From positions 2,752,001-2,816,000 of the forward strand of contig NZ_CP028083.1 in the NCBI RefSeq assembly GCF_005491425.1: a DNA stretch of 64,000 nucleotides, written 5' to 3'. How positions within the stretch are numbered: the first letter of the stretch is position 1; every line of letters begins with the position of its first letter. The notes beneath the pieces were generated by a model. It saw nothing but the letters and a program-made list of their open reading frames with translations. It did not search any database and had not been told where the DNA came from. Of this stretch, positions 16,060 to 24,507 are shown piece after piece. A program made the translations under genes and the position numbers. The stretch comes from Lysinibacillus sp. SGAir0095. Lineage in GTDB: Bacteria; Bacillota; Bacilli; Bacillales_A; Planococcaceae.

Positions 16060-16476
16060 ATGACATCAATGGAGAACAAAACGATTCCAGTATTTGGTTA
16101 TGATATTTTGCGCGACTACTTACTCCCAACGATTCTTGGAAAACATGAAAAAGATGTGCTTTACTGGGCTGGTAAGGACCTAGCAAGAAAGTTTCCATGT
16201 ACCGATATTCAACTGATTATCTCCTTTTTCCAGGATGCAGGCTGGGGCAATTTAACTTTAACAGAGGAAGAAAAGGATGGCTATAATTTTCAACTTACAA
16301 ATGATGTCGACTTATTAAAAATAACAGAACGCTCTTTTCGTATTGAAGCAGGATTTATCGCAGAGCAAATACAATCCATTAATGGCTACTTAACCGAATG
16401 CTATGATGAAAAACATGAAAAACAACAGCAAATTACCTTTATAGTTAAATGGGATAAGAAAGAAAAAATCGTATAA
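16060..16476 (+). CDS. yslB: YslB-like protein (DUF2507)
   Basis: 138 residues. The pattern FGYDILRDYLLPTILGKHEK, LYWAGKDLARKFP, FFQDAGWGNLTL and EAGFIAEQIQSINGYLTECY matches YslB/DUF2507, a V4R-like small domain found in Bacillales next to sdhC. Function unknown. It runs opposite to its neighbours and converges on lysC. AGAAAGAGG precedes the start. Confidence 0.88.
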   Translation: MTSMENKTIPVFGYDILRDYLLPTILGKHEKDVLYWAGKDLARKFPCTDIQLIISFFQDAGWGNLTLTEEEKDGYNFQLTNDVDLLKITERSFRIEAGFIAEQIQSINGYLTECYDEKHEKQQQITFIVKWDKKEKIV

Positions 16477-16486
16477 AACGAAATAG

Positions 16487-16545
16487 ATAAATTAGCCAAC
16501 TCCTGTAAGAGTGATTTCTTTACAAGAATTGGCTTATCTTTTTTT
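16487..16545. terminator. Shared terminator between yslB and lysC
   Basis: An imperfect stem pairs AGCCAACTCCTGTAAGA with TCTTTACAAGAATTGGCT, followed on the plus strand by a run of T residues. It serves the convergent pair. Confidence 0.65.
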
Positions 16546-17764
16546 AAGCTATTACTTCCATAAGATTGAATTCATCATGCAGGACATTTGCAGCTCGCAC
16601 CATTTCATCTTGTGGAACGACTACTGACACTTTTATTTCAGAAGTACTCACCATTTTAACGAGAATTTTTTCGTTCCTTAACCGGTCAAACATACGTGCA
16701 GCTACACCCGGATTGGAAACCATGCCTGCACCAACGATTGATACTTTTGCTAACCCAACTTCAAAATCTGCAAAACTAAAACCGAGAACTGTTTTATTCT
16801 TTTCTAATACCTTGATTGCTTCTGCAAAATCTTCTTTTGCAATGGAAAAAGAAACGGTTGGCTTCACACCATCAATTACTGCCTGCACAATAATATCTAC
16901 ATCAATTTTGTGTTCAGCAAGAGTAGTAAAAATATCAGCAAGGGATGATTGTTCATACGAATCGTAACCAACAGTTAATCGAATTATGTCTGCTTCATAT
17001 GCTACACCACGAACAATTAAATTTCTCTCCATGTCAACCTCTCCCTTTATCATTGTACCTTCTATATTTTCAGTACTTGAACGTACAACTATTGGTATTT
17101 CAACAATTTTTGCTAACTCCACCGCTCGTGGGTGAATATAGGATGCTCCAAGATTCGCAAGCTCCAACATCTCATCATAGGTTATTTGTTTTAACTTTCT
17201 CGCCTGTTTTACAACACGAGGATCAGCAGTATAAATTCCGTCTTGGACCGTTAAGATTTCAACATGCTCAGCATTAATTGCAGCACCAATAGCAACAGCT
17301 GTAGTTTCTGGTCCTCCCTCGCCCATTTCTAATATATTTCGGTTTTTATCTACTCCTTGTGAGCCTGCAACAATTACGATTTCGTCATTGCTTAAATGCT
17401 CGATTATATGCTCATGACTGATACCTGCTATCAAAACATTTTGATTTGACTTAGCTACTTCTATTCCTGCTTGCCAACCATTTAAAGAAATCGCTTTTAC
17501 ACCTTTTTTTATAAGGGAGATGGCTAGTAAATTACTTGCCACTTGAGTATTTAAACTGTTTAATGCATGTTGTTCTCTTTCGGAAGAATTGTCAGATAAG
17601 ATCTGTGAAAATTGCAGTAACCTATCTTCTAAATTTTCCAAAGGCGGGACAACTGCAACGATATTATTCCCTAAGTTTTTTTGTTCTATTAATCTATCTG
17701 CAATTTTCTCAATTTTTTCTGGTGTTGCTACTGTACTGTCTATCTTCACTACAATGTTTGGCAT
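16544..17764 (-). CDS. lysC: Degenerate aspartokinase-like protein (LysC locus)
   Basis: 406 residues from ATG 17764 (AAGGAGAG precedes it). Overall order and the two C-terminal ACT domains (VEMERN-type linker, NPGVAARMF, VSTSEIKVSVVV) match LysC, but the kinase active site is rewritten: the KFGGTSV motif is KIDSTVA (7-13), STGEQVS is SLNTQVA (70-76), GRGGSDTTA is GEGGPETTA (148-156, losing the Arg, Ser and catalytic Asp) and YTDVTG is LTVQDG (171-176). Only the first Lys is clearly kept. The frame is intact and a lysine riboswitch precedes it. Likely a non-catalytic regulatory relative; enzyme activity is doubtful. Confidence 0.85.
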   Translation of the reverse strand: MPNIVVKIDSTVATPEKIEKIADRLIEQKNLGNNIVAVVPPLENLEDRLLQFSQILSDNSSEREQHALNSLNTQVASNLLAISLIKKGVKAISLNGWQAGIEVAKSNQNVLIAGISHEHIIEHLSNDEIVIVAGSQGVDKNRNILEMGEGGPETTAVAIGAAINAEHVEILTVQDGIYTADPRVVKQARKLKQITYDEMLELANLGASYIHPRAVELAKIVEIPIVVRSSTENIEGTMIKGEVDMERNLIVRGVAYEADIIRLTVGYDSYEQSSLADIFTTLAEHKIDVDIIVQAVIDGVKPTVSFSIAKEDFAEAIKVLEKNKTVLGFSFADFEVGLAKVSIVGAGMVSNPGVAARMFDRLRNEKILVKMVSTSEIKVSVVVPQDEMVRAANVLHDEFNLMEVIA

Positions 17765-17857
17765 AGACAACTCTCCTTTTTAAATGCTTACGTTAAACTA
17801 AACATTTTTTCAATTCAGAAAACTCTTCTTGAAGTTTGGCTTTCTTATTTACTTCAA

Positions 17858-18113
17858 TAAAAAAGACAGCTTTTCACAAAGTGTGAAAACTGTCTCAGAA
17901 CATACCGATGCTGCGGAAGTAAAGAGATAGCCCTCCAGAACCCTACATTTGATTCTGACAATCTTACATTTTTTCAATGCAAGACCAGCAAATAAATCGA
18001 GACAATGGATTTATCACTTCGGCAAGTTACCCTTTCAACATCTATCAACGGCATTGTCTATCCTCCAGAAAGTCTACTATTGCAGCTTGCACCTCTATCT
18101 TATTAAACTATTT
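17858..18113 (-). promoter_or_regulatory. Lysine riboswitch (L box) with terminator
   Basis: On the minus strand the leader begins with AGATAGAGGTGC, the hallmark L-box start, and contains the later conserved blocks (AGTAGACTTTCTGGAGG, GTTGATAGATGTTGAAAGGG, CTTGCCGAAG, GCTGGTCTTGCAT, GGAGGGCTATC). It ends in a strong terminator, stem GACAGTTTTCACA with TGTGAAAAGCTGTC (17864-17894), and six T residues. Lysine binding should stop transcription of lysC. Confidence 0.93.
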
Positions 18114-18119
18114 TTATTA

Positions 18120-18148
18120 ACATTATCATACAATTATTCCGTTGACAA
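18120..18148 (-). promoter_or_regulatory. Promoter for the lysine riboswitch
   Basis: On the minus strand TTGTCA (18148-18143), 17-nt spacer, TAATGT (18125-18120). It lies partly in the 3' end of uvrC. Confidence 0.5.
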
Positions 18149-19924
18149 CGTATCTTTGTGGAAGTGATTATAGATAGCTGTAGCTGTTGCACTCGGGATA
18201 TTGGCGGCCATCAACTCTTCAACAGAGGATTCCTTAATCTTCTTAATGGAACCAAAATGCTTTAAAAGCTGTTGCTTACGTTTCGGTCCAACCCCTTCAA
18301 TTTTATCTAATACGGACTGGATTGCATGTGTTTGATGCTGCTGACGTAAAAATGTAATCGCAAATCGATGGACTTCATCCTGAATTCTTTGCAGTAAGTA
18401 AAAGCCATCGCTCGTTCTTTTCATTTCGACTGGAACCGGAGGATCCCCATATAATAATTGGGACGTATTATGCTTATCATCCTTTGCTAACCCAGCAATC
18501 GGAATGAATAACCCAAGTTCGTCCTCAATAACCTCCCTCGCTACTTCCATTTGTCCTTTCCCACCATCAATGATGATTAAATCCGGTAATGGCAAATCAT
18601 CCTTTAAAACTCTTGTATATCTCCGACGAATAACTTCTTGCATTGCTGCATAATCATCATGCTTTGCCGTTTCTCGTAGTTTATATTTACGATATTCTTT
18701 TTTTGCCGGTTTCCCATCTATAAAAACAACCATAGCGGATACAGCATCTGTTCCATGCATATGACTGTTGTCAAATGCCTCGATTCTTAGTGGTGGAGCG
18801 ATTTCCATGGCATCTCCTAGCTCCTCACATGCCCCAACCGTACGTTCTTCCTGGCGCTCGATTAGCTGGAATTTTTCTCGGATTGCAATTTGTGCATTTT
18901 TCATAGCCAAGTCGACAAGTTCCCTTTTAGAACCGCGCTTTGGAATGATTACTTTAACGTCTAGGTACTTTTCCAAAAGCCCTTTTTCAATTTGTGATGG
19001 AATGAAAATTTCTTTAGGTTTAATATGTTCTGGAATATCATAGAACCGTCCGACAAATGTAAGAAACTCTTCTTCAGAATCTCGATAAATTGGGAAAACG
19101 GATACATCTCGTTCAATTAATTTTCCTTGCCGTACAAAAAAGACTTGAACACACATCCAACCTTTTTCAACAGCATAACCGAAAACATCTCGGTTCGATA
19201 AATCTCCTGTAACCATCTTTTGTTTTTGCATCACTGTTTCAATATGAGCAATTTGATCTCGGAACTCTTTTGCTCGTTCAAATTCCAGGTTCTCGGCAGC
19301 CATCAACATTTTCTTTTCGATCTCCAGTTTTACATCCTCAAAGCCGCCATTTAAAAACTTCGAAATCTCTTCAATCATCTCATCATACACTTTGGGTTCT
19401 ATGTCTTTTACACAAGGAGCCAAACATTGGCCGAGATGGTAGTACAAGCAAACTCGATCAGGAAGTCGCAGACATTTCCTTAATGGATATAATCGATCGA
19501 GGAGTTTACGTGTTTCATTTGCTGCAAAAGCATTTGGATATGGCCCAAAATACTTAGCCTTATCTTTTTTTACTTTTCTAGTCGTTAAGATACGCGGATA
19601 TTTTTCATTTGTAATTTTTATATATGGATAGGTTTTATCGTCCTTTAGCATGATGTTATATTTTGGATCATGCTTCTTGATTAGATTTAACTCTAAAATT
19701 AACGCTTCTAGGTCACTTGAAGTGACAATATATTCAAAATCTTCTATCTCGCTTACTAATCTTTGTGTTTTTCCATCATGTGAACCTGTAAAGTAAGAGC
19801 GAACTCTATTCTTTAGTACCTTTGCCTTACCGACATAAATAATGGTTCCCTGACGATCTTTCATTAAATAACAGCCAGGTTCTTCTGGTAAAATGGCTAA
19901 TTTATTTTGAATTGAATCATTCAT
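18134..19924 (-). CDS. uvrC: UvrABC excision nuclease subunit C
   Basis: 596 residues. N-terminal GIY-YIG nuclease ([25 protein letters not shown]), a cysteine cluster ([21 protein letters not shown]), a UVR motif ([20 protein letters not shown]), the RNase H-like second nuclease ([28 protein letters not shown]) and C-terminal helix-hairpin-helix repeats ([18 protein letters not shown]). It makes both incisions in nucleotide excision repair. AAGGGTGAG precedes the ATG. Confidence 0.97.
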   Translation of the reverse strand: MNDSIQNKLAILPEEPGCYLMKDRQGTIIYVGKAKVLKNRVRSYFTGSHDGKTQRLVSEIEDFEYIVTSSDLEALILELNLIKKHDPKYNIMLKDDKTYPYIKITNEKYPRILTTRKVKKDKAKYFGPYPNAFAANETRKLLDRLYPLRKCLRLPDRVCLYYHLGQCLAPCVKDIEPKVYDEMIEEISKFLNGGFEDVKLEIEKKMLMAAENLEFERAKEFRDQIAHIETVMQKQKMVTGDLSNRDVFGYAVEKGWMCVQVFFVRQGKLIERDVSVFPIYRDSEEEFLTFVGRFYDIPEHIKPKEIFIPSQIEKGLLEKYLDVKVIIPKRGSKRELVDLAMKNAQIAIREKFQLIERQEERTVGACEELGDAMEIAPPLRIEAFDNSHMHGTDAVSAMVVFIDGKPAKKEYRKYKLRETAKHDDYAAMQEVIRRRYTRVLKDDLPLPDLIIIDGGKGQMEVAREVIEDELGLFIPIAGLAKDDKHNTSQLLYGDPPVPVEMKRTSDGFYLLQRIQDEVHRFAITFLRQQHQTHAIQSVLDKIEGVGPKRKQQLLKHFGSIKKIKESSVEELMAANIPSATATAIYNHFHKDTLSTE

Positions 19925-20239
19925 CTATCTCACCCTTACGAGCTTTTTTCTATATTATATAGGATTTAAAGAGATTTAAGCGATCGAAAACTAGTTTTTC
20001 AACTCATTTACAATCCCAATATACAACTATTTTTTGCTTAATCTAGAAAACGCAGCCTACGATGTAAGCTGCGTACAATTTACGGAAGATTTAGAAGTTT
20101 AAATCTTTGTGAGCCAGCCTTTTAATAAAGCACAGAGACAAGACGCAGAACAAACTCCATTTAGACTTGAACGCTTAATGTGTTAGAGAGCTCAGCGCTT
20201 TAGACCATGAAAGTTAAGCAATTTACCATACTCTAAATA
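19925..20239. other. Gap between uvrC and trxA
   Basis: No credible gene. A hairpin, stem ACGCAGC (20050-20056) with GCTGCGT (20069-20075), has a short TTTTC on the minus strand and may be a weak terminator ahead of uvrC. The rest is featureless AT-rich sequence. Confidence 0.4.
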
Positions 20240-20271
20240 AAAAATATCCCAAAAGTATGTAACTTTTGGGA
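20240..20271 (-). terminator. Terminator after trxA
   Basis: Perfect stem TCCCAAAAGT (20247-20256) with ACTTTTGGGA (20262-20271), followed on the minus strand by an AT-rich T-run. Confidence 0.85.
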
Positions 20272-20278
20272 CAATCTC

Positions 20279-20593
20279 TTATTGGTTTTCGTTAATGAAC
20301 TCGATTAAAGCTTCTTTAGGTTGGAAACCAACTGTTTTCGCTTTAAGTTCACCATCTTTGAATAGTAGTAATGTAGGAATTGACATTACTTGGTATTCGG
20401 CAGCAGTTGCTTGGTTGTTGTCTACATCTAATTTTGCGATTTTAACTTGTTCGCCGATTTCTGCATCGATTTCTTCTAATACAGGAGCGATCATTTTACA
20501 TGGTCCACACCAAGTAGCCCAAAAATCTACTAGTACAACGCCTGATGCGATTTCTTCCGAAAAGTTTTGATCTGTTACATGAACAATTGCCAT
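20279..20593 (-). CDS. trxA: Thioredoxin
   Basis: 104 residues, canonical: [11 protein letters not shown], active site WCGPC at residues 28-32 within [19 protein letters not shown], the cis-proline region [14 protein letters not shown], and the C-terminal [13 protein letters not shown]. It is the general cytosolic protein disulfide reductase. Located between uvrC and etfA as in B. subtilis, with its own terminator. Confidence 0.98.
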   Translation of the reverse strand: MAIVHVTDQNFSEEIASGVVLVDFWATWCGPCKMIAPVLEEIDAEIGEQVKIAKLDVDNNQATAAEYQVMSIPTLLLFKDGELKAKTVGFQPKEALIEFINENQ

Positions 20594-20793
20594 TTTATAG
20601 CCTCCTTAAATCTAACATCTGAATGTAGTATATCACGATAGAAATAATTGAGATAGTAAAGTGAACTGGAATTGCCCCATTAAATTTACAATTCTTTTAT
20701 AATCTTAATGATTAAATAGAAGGATATTGACATCTAAAAGGGACAAGCTAAAATCTGAAATGATCAAGTTTCGTTTTAATTTTTCAAAATCTC

Positions 20794-20826
20794 AAAAAAA
20801 CCTTACCACTATTTTGGCAAGGTTTT
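20794..20826 (-). terminator. Terminator after etfA
   Basis: On the minus strand AAAACCTT pairs with AAGGTTTT across a GCC-to-GGT inner loop, followed by seven T residues. Confidence 0.75.
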
Positions 20827-20840
20827 AAGGGTTTTATCCA

Positions 20841-21818
20841 TTAAGAATTAACTTTTAGTGCTTTAAATTCTTCAATAAGCATTGGAATTACTTCAAATAA
20901 ATCGCCAACAATTCCGTAGTCTGCTACTTTGAAGATATTAGCTTCTGGATCTTTGTTGATTGCTACGATTACTTTAGAATTCGACATTCCAGCTAAGTGT
21001 TGGATTGCTCCAGAAATTCCTGCTGCAATATAAAGGTCAGGAGTAACAACTTTACCTGTTTGACCGATTTGTAGTGAGTAATCACAGTAATCGGCGTCAC
21101 ATGCACCACGAGATGCACCAACCGCTCCACCAAGGAGGTTGGCAAGTTCTTTTAATGGCTCAAAACCTTCTGCTGATTTCACGCCACGTCCACCTGCAAC
21201 TACTACTTTTGCTTCAGATAAATCTACTCCAGTTGATGCTTTACGTACTACCTCTTTAATGATTGTACGTAAATTTTGAACATCTACCGAAATTGATTCA
21301 ACATCACCAGTAAGGCTTGCGTTTTTCTCTAAAGGCTTAATGTTATTTGGTCTTATTGACACAAATACAACACCTTCTTTAATCTTTACTTTTTCAAAAG
21401 CTTTACCAGAATAAATTGGGCGAATGAAAACTGCATCATCTCCAGATCCTTCGATTTCAGTTACATCTGAAATTAAGCCGGACTTTAAGCGTGAAGCTAA
21501 CTTTGGAGATAAATCCTTTCCTAAAGAAGTATGGCCAAATACGATACCTTCTGGTTTTTCTTGCTCATATACTGCTAAAAATGCTTGGCTATAGCCATCT
21601 GATGTATATGATTTTAAATGTGGGTGTTCCACTGTTACAACTCTGTCTGCACCATAAGCAATTAACTCACTTGCAAGCTGTGTAACACTATCACCAAGTA
21701 ATACCCCTACTACCTCTCCACCATCAGCAATTTGTTTTGCTGCAGCGACTGCTTCAAATGAAACGTTACGTAAACCACCATCACGAACTTCGCCTAATAC
21801 TAATACTTTGTTTGCCAT
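20841..21818 (-). CDS. etfA: Electron transfer flavoprotein alpha subunit
   Basis: 325 residues. The FAD-binding C-terminal domain shows VVAGGRGVKS, GGAVGASRGACD, DYCDYSLQIGQTGKVVTPDL, AAGISGAIQHLAGM and NKDPEANIFKVADYGIVGD, the standard EtfA series. With EtfB it accepts electrons from acyl-CoA dehydrogenases and passes them to the quinone pool. It follows etfB after 121 nt in the FadR-controlled fatty-acid oxidation cluster. Confidence 0.97.
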   Translation of the reverse strand: MANKVLVLGEVRDGGLRNVSFEAVAAAKQIADGGEVVGVLLGDSVTQLASELIAYGADRVVTVEHPHLKSYTSDGYSQAFLAVYEQEKPEGIVFGHTSLGKDLSPKLASRLKSGLISDVTEIEGSGDDAVFIRPIYSGKAFEKVKIKEGVVFVSIRPNNIKPLEKNASLTGDVESISVDVQNLRTIIKEVVRKASTGVDLSEAKVVVAGGRGVKSAEGFEPLKELANLLGGAVGASRGACDADYCDYSLQIGQTGKVVTPDLYIAAGISGAIQHLAGMSNSKVIVAINKDPEANIFKVADYGIVGDLFEVIPMLIEEFKALKVNS

Positions 21819-21939
21819 TTGAAAATCCCTCCGTTACCGTCTTTGTTTACGACTAAGAACGTATATAACTTTCTTAGCGCATAAGTCCAACTGTAGCTAA
21901 TCGCTTTAGATCGTCACGAATAGCCGAGCTTTCTAATCT

Positions 21940-22713
21940 TTAGATTACTTTTGCCTCTGAATGAAGTAAGTTAACAAGTTCCTTCACTTGCTGTGAAAGT
22001 TCTCCTTCTAATACACGACCAGCTGCTTTTTGAGGTGGTAGATAGATGTCAACAATTTCAATTTTCACTTCTACATCATCCTCATCAAGATCTAAATCAT
22101 CTAGCTCAAGCTCTGCAAGCGGTTTCTTCTTCGCTTTCATAATCCCTGGCAGTGATGGATATCGCGGTTCATTTAACCCTTGTTGAGCTGTCACTAATAA
22201 CGGTAAAGAAGTTTCGATAATCTCTGAATCCCCTTCAATATCACGAACAATCTTTACATCAGTGCCATCAATTTCTAAGTCAGTAATTGTTGTTACGTAG
22301 TTAATACCTAGTAAATCTGCAACACGCGGCCCAACTTGACCAGTACCACCATCGATTGCTACGTTACCAGCTAAAATTAAATCTACCTCTTTATCTTTTA
22401 AATATTCTGCTAGAATTTGTGCAGCAGAATATTGATCTAATTCATCTAAGTCATCTTCTGTATTAATAAGAACTGCTTCGTCAGCACCCATTGCTAAAGC
22501 TGTTCTTAGCTGCTTCTCAGCATCTTCTCCACCGATTGTTACAACTGTTACTTTTCCACCCTTTGCATCACGAACTTGAATTGCTTCCTCAATTGCATAT
22601 TCGTCATAAGGATTGATGATATATTCAGCACCATCATCTTGAATTTTGCCATTTGCAATAACAATTTTTTCCTCTGTGTCAAATGTACGTTTAACTAATA
22701 CAAAAATGTTCAT
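21940..22713 (-). CDS. etfB: Electron transfer flavoprotein beta subunit
   Basis: 257 residues from ATG 22713 (GGGAGGTAAGTGG upstream; an in-frame GTG two codons earlier is too close to it). Features: MNIFVLVKRTFDTEEKI, NPYDEYAIEEAIQ, AMGADEAVLI, GNVAIDGGTGQVGPRVADLL and the signature PRYPSLPGIMKAKKKPL. It binds AMP and pairs with EtfA. The gene follows an enoyl-CoA hydratase gene in the fatty-acid degradation cluster. Confidence 0.96.
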   Translation of the reverse strand: MNIFVLVKRTFDTEEKIVIANGKIQDDGAEYIINPYDEYAIEEAIQVRDAKGGKVTVVTIGGEDAEKQLRTALAMGADEAVLINTEDDLDELDQYSAAQILAEYLKDKEVDLILAGNVAIDGGTGQVGPRVADLLGINYVTTITDLEIDGTDVKIVRDIEGDSEIIETSLPLLVTAQQGLNEPRYPSLPGIMKAKKKPLAELELDDLDLDEDDVEVKIEIVDIYLPPQKAAGRVLEGELSQQVKELVNLLHSEAKVI

Positions 22714-22792
22714 TTCCACTTACCTCCCAATACGATTATCTGATTGCTTGTACAATCTATGATTTATTTTGCTAAACTATGAAACTTACAAA

Positions 22793-23566
22793 TTACTTTC
22801 CTGTAAACGTAGCTTTCCGTTTTTCAAGAAATGCTTGTATACCCTCTTTTGCATCATGTGATTCAAAAACAGTACCAAAGCTATCTGCTTCTGCCTTAAC
22901 ACCATCATAATAAGTTTGATGTTTACCGAATTGCAGCATCTCTATGGTTGCCTTTAAAGTAACCGGGCTTTTTAAAGCAATCTTTTTAGCAATCTCTAGA
23001 GATTTTGGTAGAAGCTCTTCTGTCGTAAATACCTGAGTGGCAAGACCTGCTTGAACAGCTTCCGTTCCCGATATCGGTTCACTAGTAAAGAGCATTTCTG
23101 CTGCTTTAGCTACCCCGACATAACGAGGTAATCGCTGTGTTCCTGCAAACCCAGGAATCAAGCCTAACTGTAATTCTGGTAAACCCAGCTTTGCATCCTC
23201 TGATACATAGCGAATATGACATGCCATCGCAAGCTCTAAGCCACCACCTAAAGCCGCTCCATGAATGGCAGCAATCACCGGTTTAGAGAACGTTTCCAAT
23301 CGTTCAAATACCTTCTGACCAATTGAAGCTAATTTAGTAAATTCTTCACCTGATGAAACTTCTGTAAATTCTTTAATATCTGCACCAGCAGAGAAGAATC
23401 GCCCGTCACCGTGAAGAACGATTACACGAATCGCATCATCATCTTCTACAGCACTTAACATTTCATCTACTTCTAAAATTAAACCACGTGATAATGCATT
23501 TGCAGGAGGTCGTTGAATTGTTACAATTGCTACCCCTTCTTCAACTTTCCAACTTAGAAATTCCAT
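22793..23566 (-). CDS. fadB: Enoyl-CoA hydratase
   Basis: 257 residues of the crotonase family. Oxyanion-hole segments [15 protein letters not shown] and [17 protein letters not shown] are intact, as is the [20 protein letters not shown] region that carries a catalytic Glu, and the C-terminal [14 protein letters not shown]. It hydrates trans-2-enoyl-CoA in beta-oxidation. Position between fadR and etfB matches B. subtilis fadB (ysiB). The name here is the Bacillus one, not the E. coli fusion. Confidence 0.92.
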   Translation of the reverse strand: MEFLSWKVEEGVAIVTIQRPPANALSRGLILEVDEMLSAVEDDDAIRVIVLHGDGRFFSAGADIKEFTEVSSGEEFTKLASIGQKVFERLETFSKPVIAAIHGAALGGGLELAMACHIRYVSEDAKLGLPELQLGLIPGFAGTQRLPRYVGVAKAAEMLFTSEPISGTEAVQAGLATQVFTTEELLPKSLEIAKKIALKSPVTLKATIEMLQFGKHQTYYDGVKAEADSFGTVFESHDAKEGIQAFLEKRKATFTGK

Positions 23567-23721
23567 TCTCCCACTCCCTATTTAAGAACTTACTCACTAT
23601 ACTTATCGCTAACCCCTTTAGCGTATAAGCTTGTCTTGCTTGTTTAGATATGAAGAGCTCACAATATATTATCTGCAAGCTTTTTGCCTCATAGAATCTA
23701 TCAAGAAGCACAAGGCTTCGA

Positions 23722-23755
23722 CAAAACGATTAGTCGAAATTAGACTTTCGTTTTG
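23722..23755 (-). terminator. Hairpin immediately after fadR
   Basis: CAAAACGAT and related bases pair with CGTTTTG at the other end, with an inner AGTC/GACT pairing. It starts right at the fadR stop codon and has TTTTG on the minus side. It may attenuate readthrough from fadR to fadB or stabilise the 3' end. Confidence 0.4.
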
Positions 23756-24337
23756 TTAACCTTTTAAACCATTTAACAGTAGATGCCTTACCTTAGGCGC
23801 TGTCGCTAATAAATCGTATCGGAATTCATTCATGACCCAACTTGTAATCGTTTCATCAATTGTTCCAAATACCATTTGTCGAGCAATTCTCACGTCCATC
23901 GTAGAATTAAACTCTCCTTTAAACATTCCCTCGATTAGAATCTCATCAAGTAGCTTTAAATACTCTTTTAATATGGAGTTAATTTTCAACCTGATTTCTT
24001 TGTTTGACTGCCTTAACTCTAATTGCGTTACTGTTGCAAGGTGGCGATCATTTGCTAAAACATTAAAATGGTTATCAATCATTTTTGATAATTTATCAGC
24101 TGATGACTCCCCATATTGAATGATTTCTTGTAAGGATTCTACGAAGACACCCATTTTCTCTTGAAAGACGGAAATCAAAATATCCTCTTTATTTTTGAAA
24201 TATAAATAGATTGTTCCGTCTGCAACTCCCGCTTGCTTTGCAATTTTTGAAATTTGTGCTTGATGATAACCATTTTCTGCAATTGCAATTACGGCAGCAT
24301 CAATTATTTGTTTATATTTGGGTTTATCTCGTTTCAT
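23756..24337 (-). CDS. fadR: TetR-family fatty acid degradation repressor FadR
   Basis: 193 residues from ATG 24337 (GGTGGTGAACAGC upstream); a 26-residue longer frame is unlike the family. The helix-turn-helix (IAENGYHQAQISKIAKQAGV, ADGTIYLYFKNKEDILISVF) and the C-terminal ligand domain (TQLELRQSN, RIARQMVFGTIDETITSWVM) closely match B. subtilis FadR (YsiA). It represses beta-oxidation genes and is released by long-chain acyl-CoA. A FadR-type box lies in its own promoter region. Confidence 0.96.
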   Translation of the reverse strand: MKRDKPKYKQIIDAAVIAIAENGYHQAQISKIAKQAGVADGTIYLYFKNKEDILISVFQEKMGVFVESLQEIIQYGESSADKLSKMIDNHFNVLANDRHLATVTQLELRQSNKEIRLKINSILKEYLKLLDEILIEGMFKGEFNSTMDVRIARQMVFGTIDETITSWVMNEFRYDLLATAPKVRHLLLNGLKG

Positions 24338-24440
24338 GCTGTTCACCACCATTAAAAACTTGGCTTTTTGTATGTGTTTTTCAAAAGCCTTTACCGTATT
24401 TTTTAGACAATTCATTTGTTCTAAAAAAAATACGAAAATA

Positions 24441-24458
24441 TGAATGATGATTCATTCA
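24441..24458. promoter_or_regulatory. FadR operator
   Basis: TGAATGATGATTCATTCA, flanked by A and T, is a near-perfect match to the FadR box pattern (WTGAATGAnTAnTCATTCAW as known for Bacillus). It lies just downstream of the fadR promoter, so FadR probably represses its own operon. Confidence 0.88.
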
Positions 24459-24465
24459 TATTTTC

Positions 24466-24494
24466 ATATTATAATTTAATAAAGATTCTGTCAA
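24466..24494 (-). promoter_or_regulatory. SigA promoter of the fadR-fadB-etfBA operon
   Basis: On the minus strand TTGACA (24494-24489), 17-nt spacer, TAATAT (24471-24466). The FadR box begins within the transcribed start region. Confidence 0.8.
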
Positions 24495-24507
24495 TCATTG
24501 CACTAAA

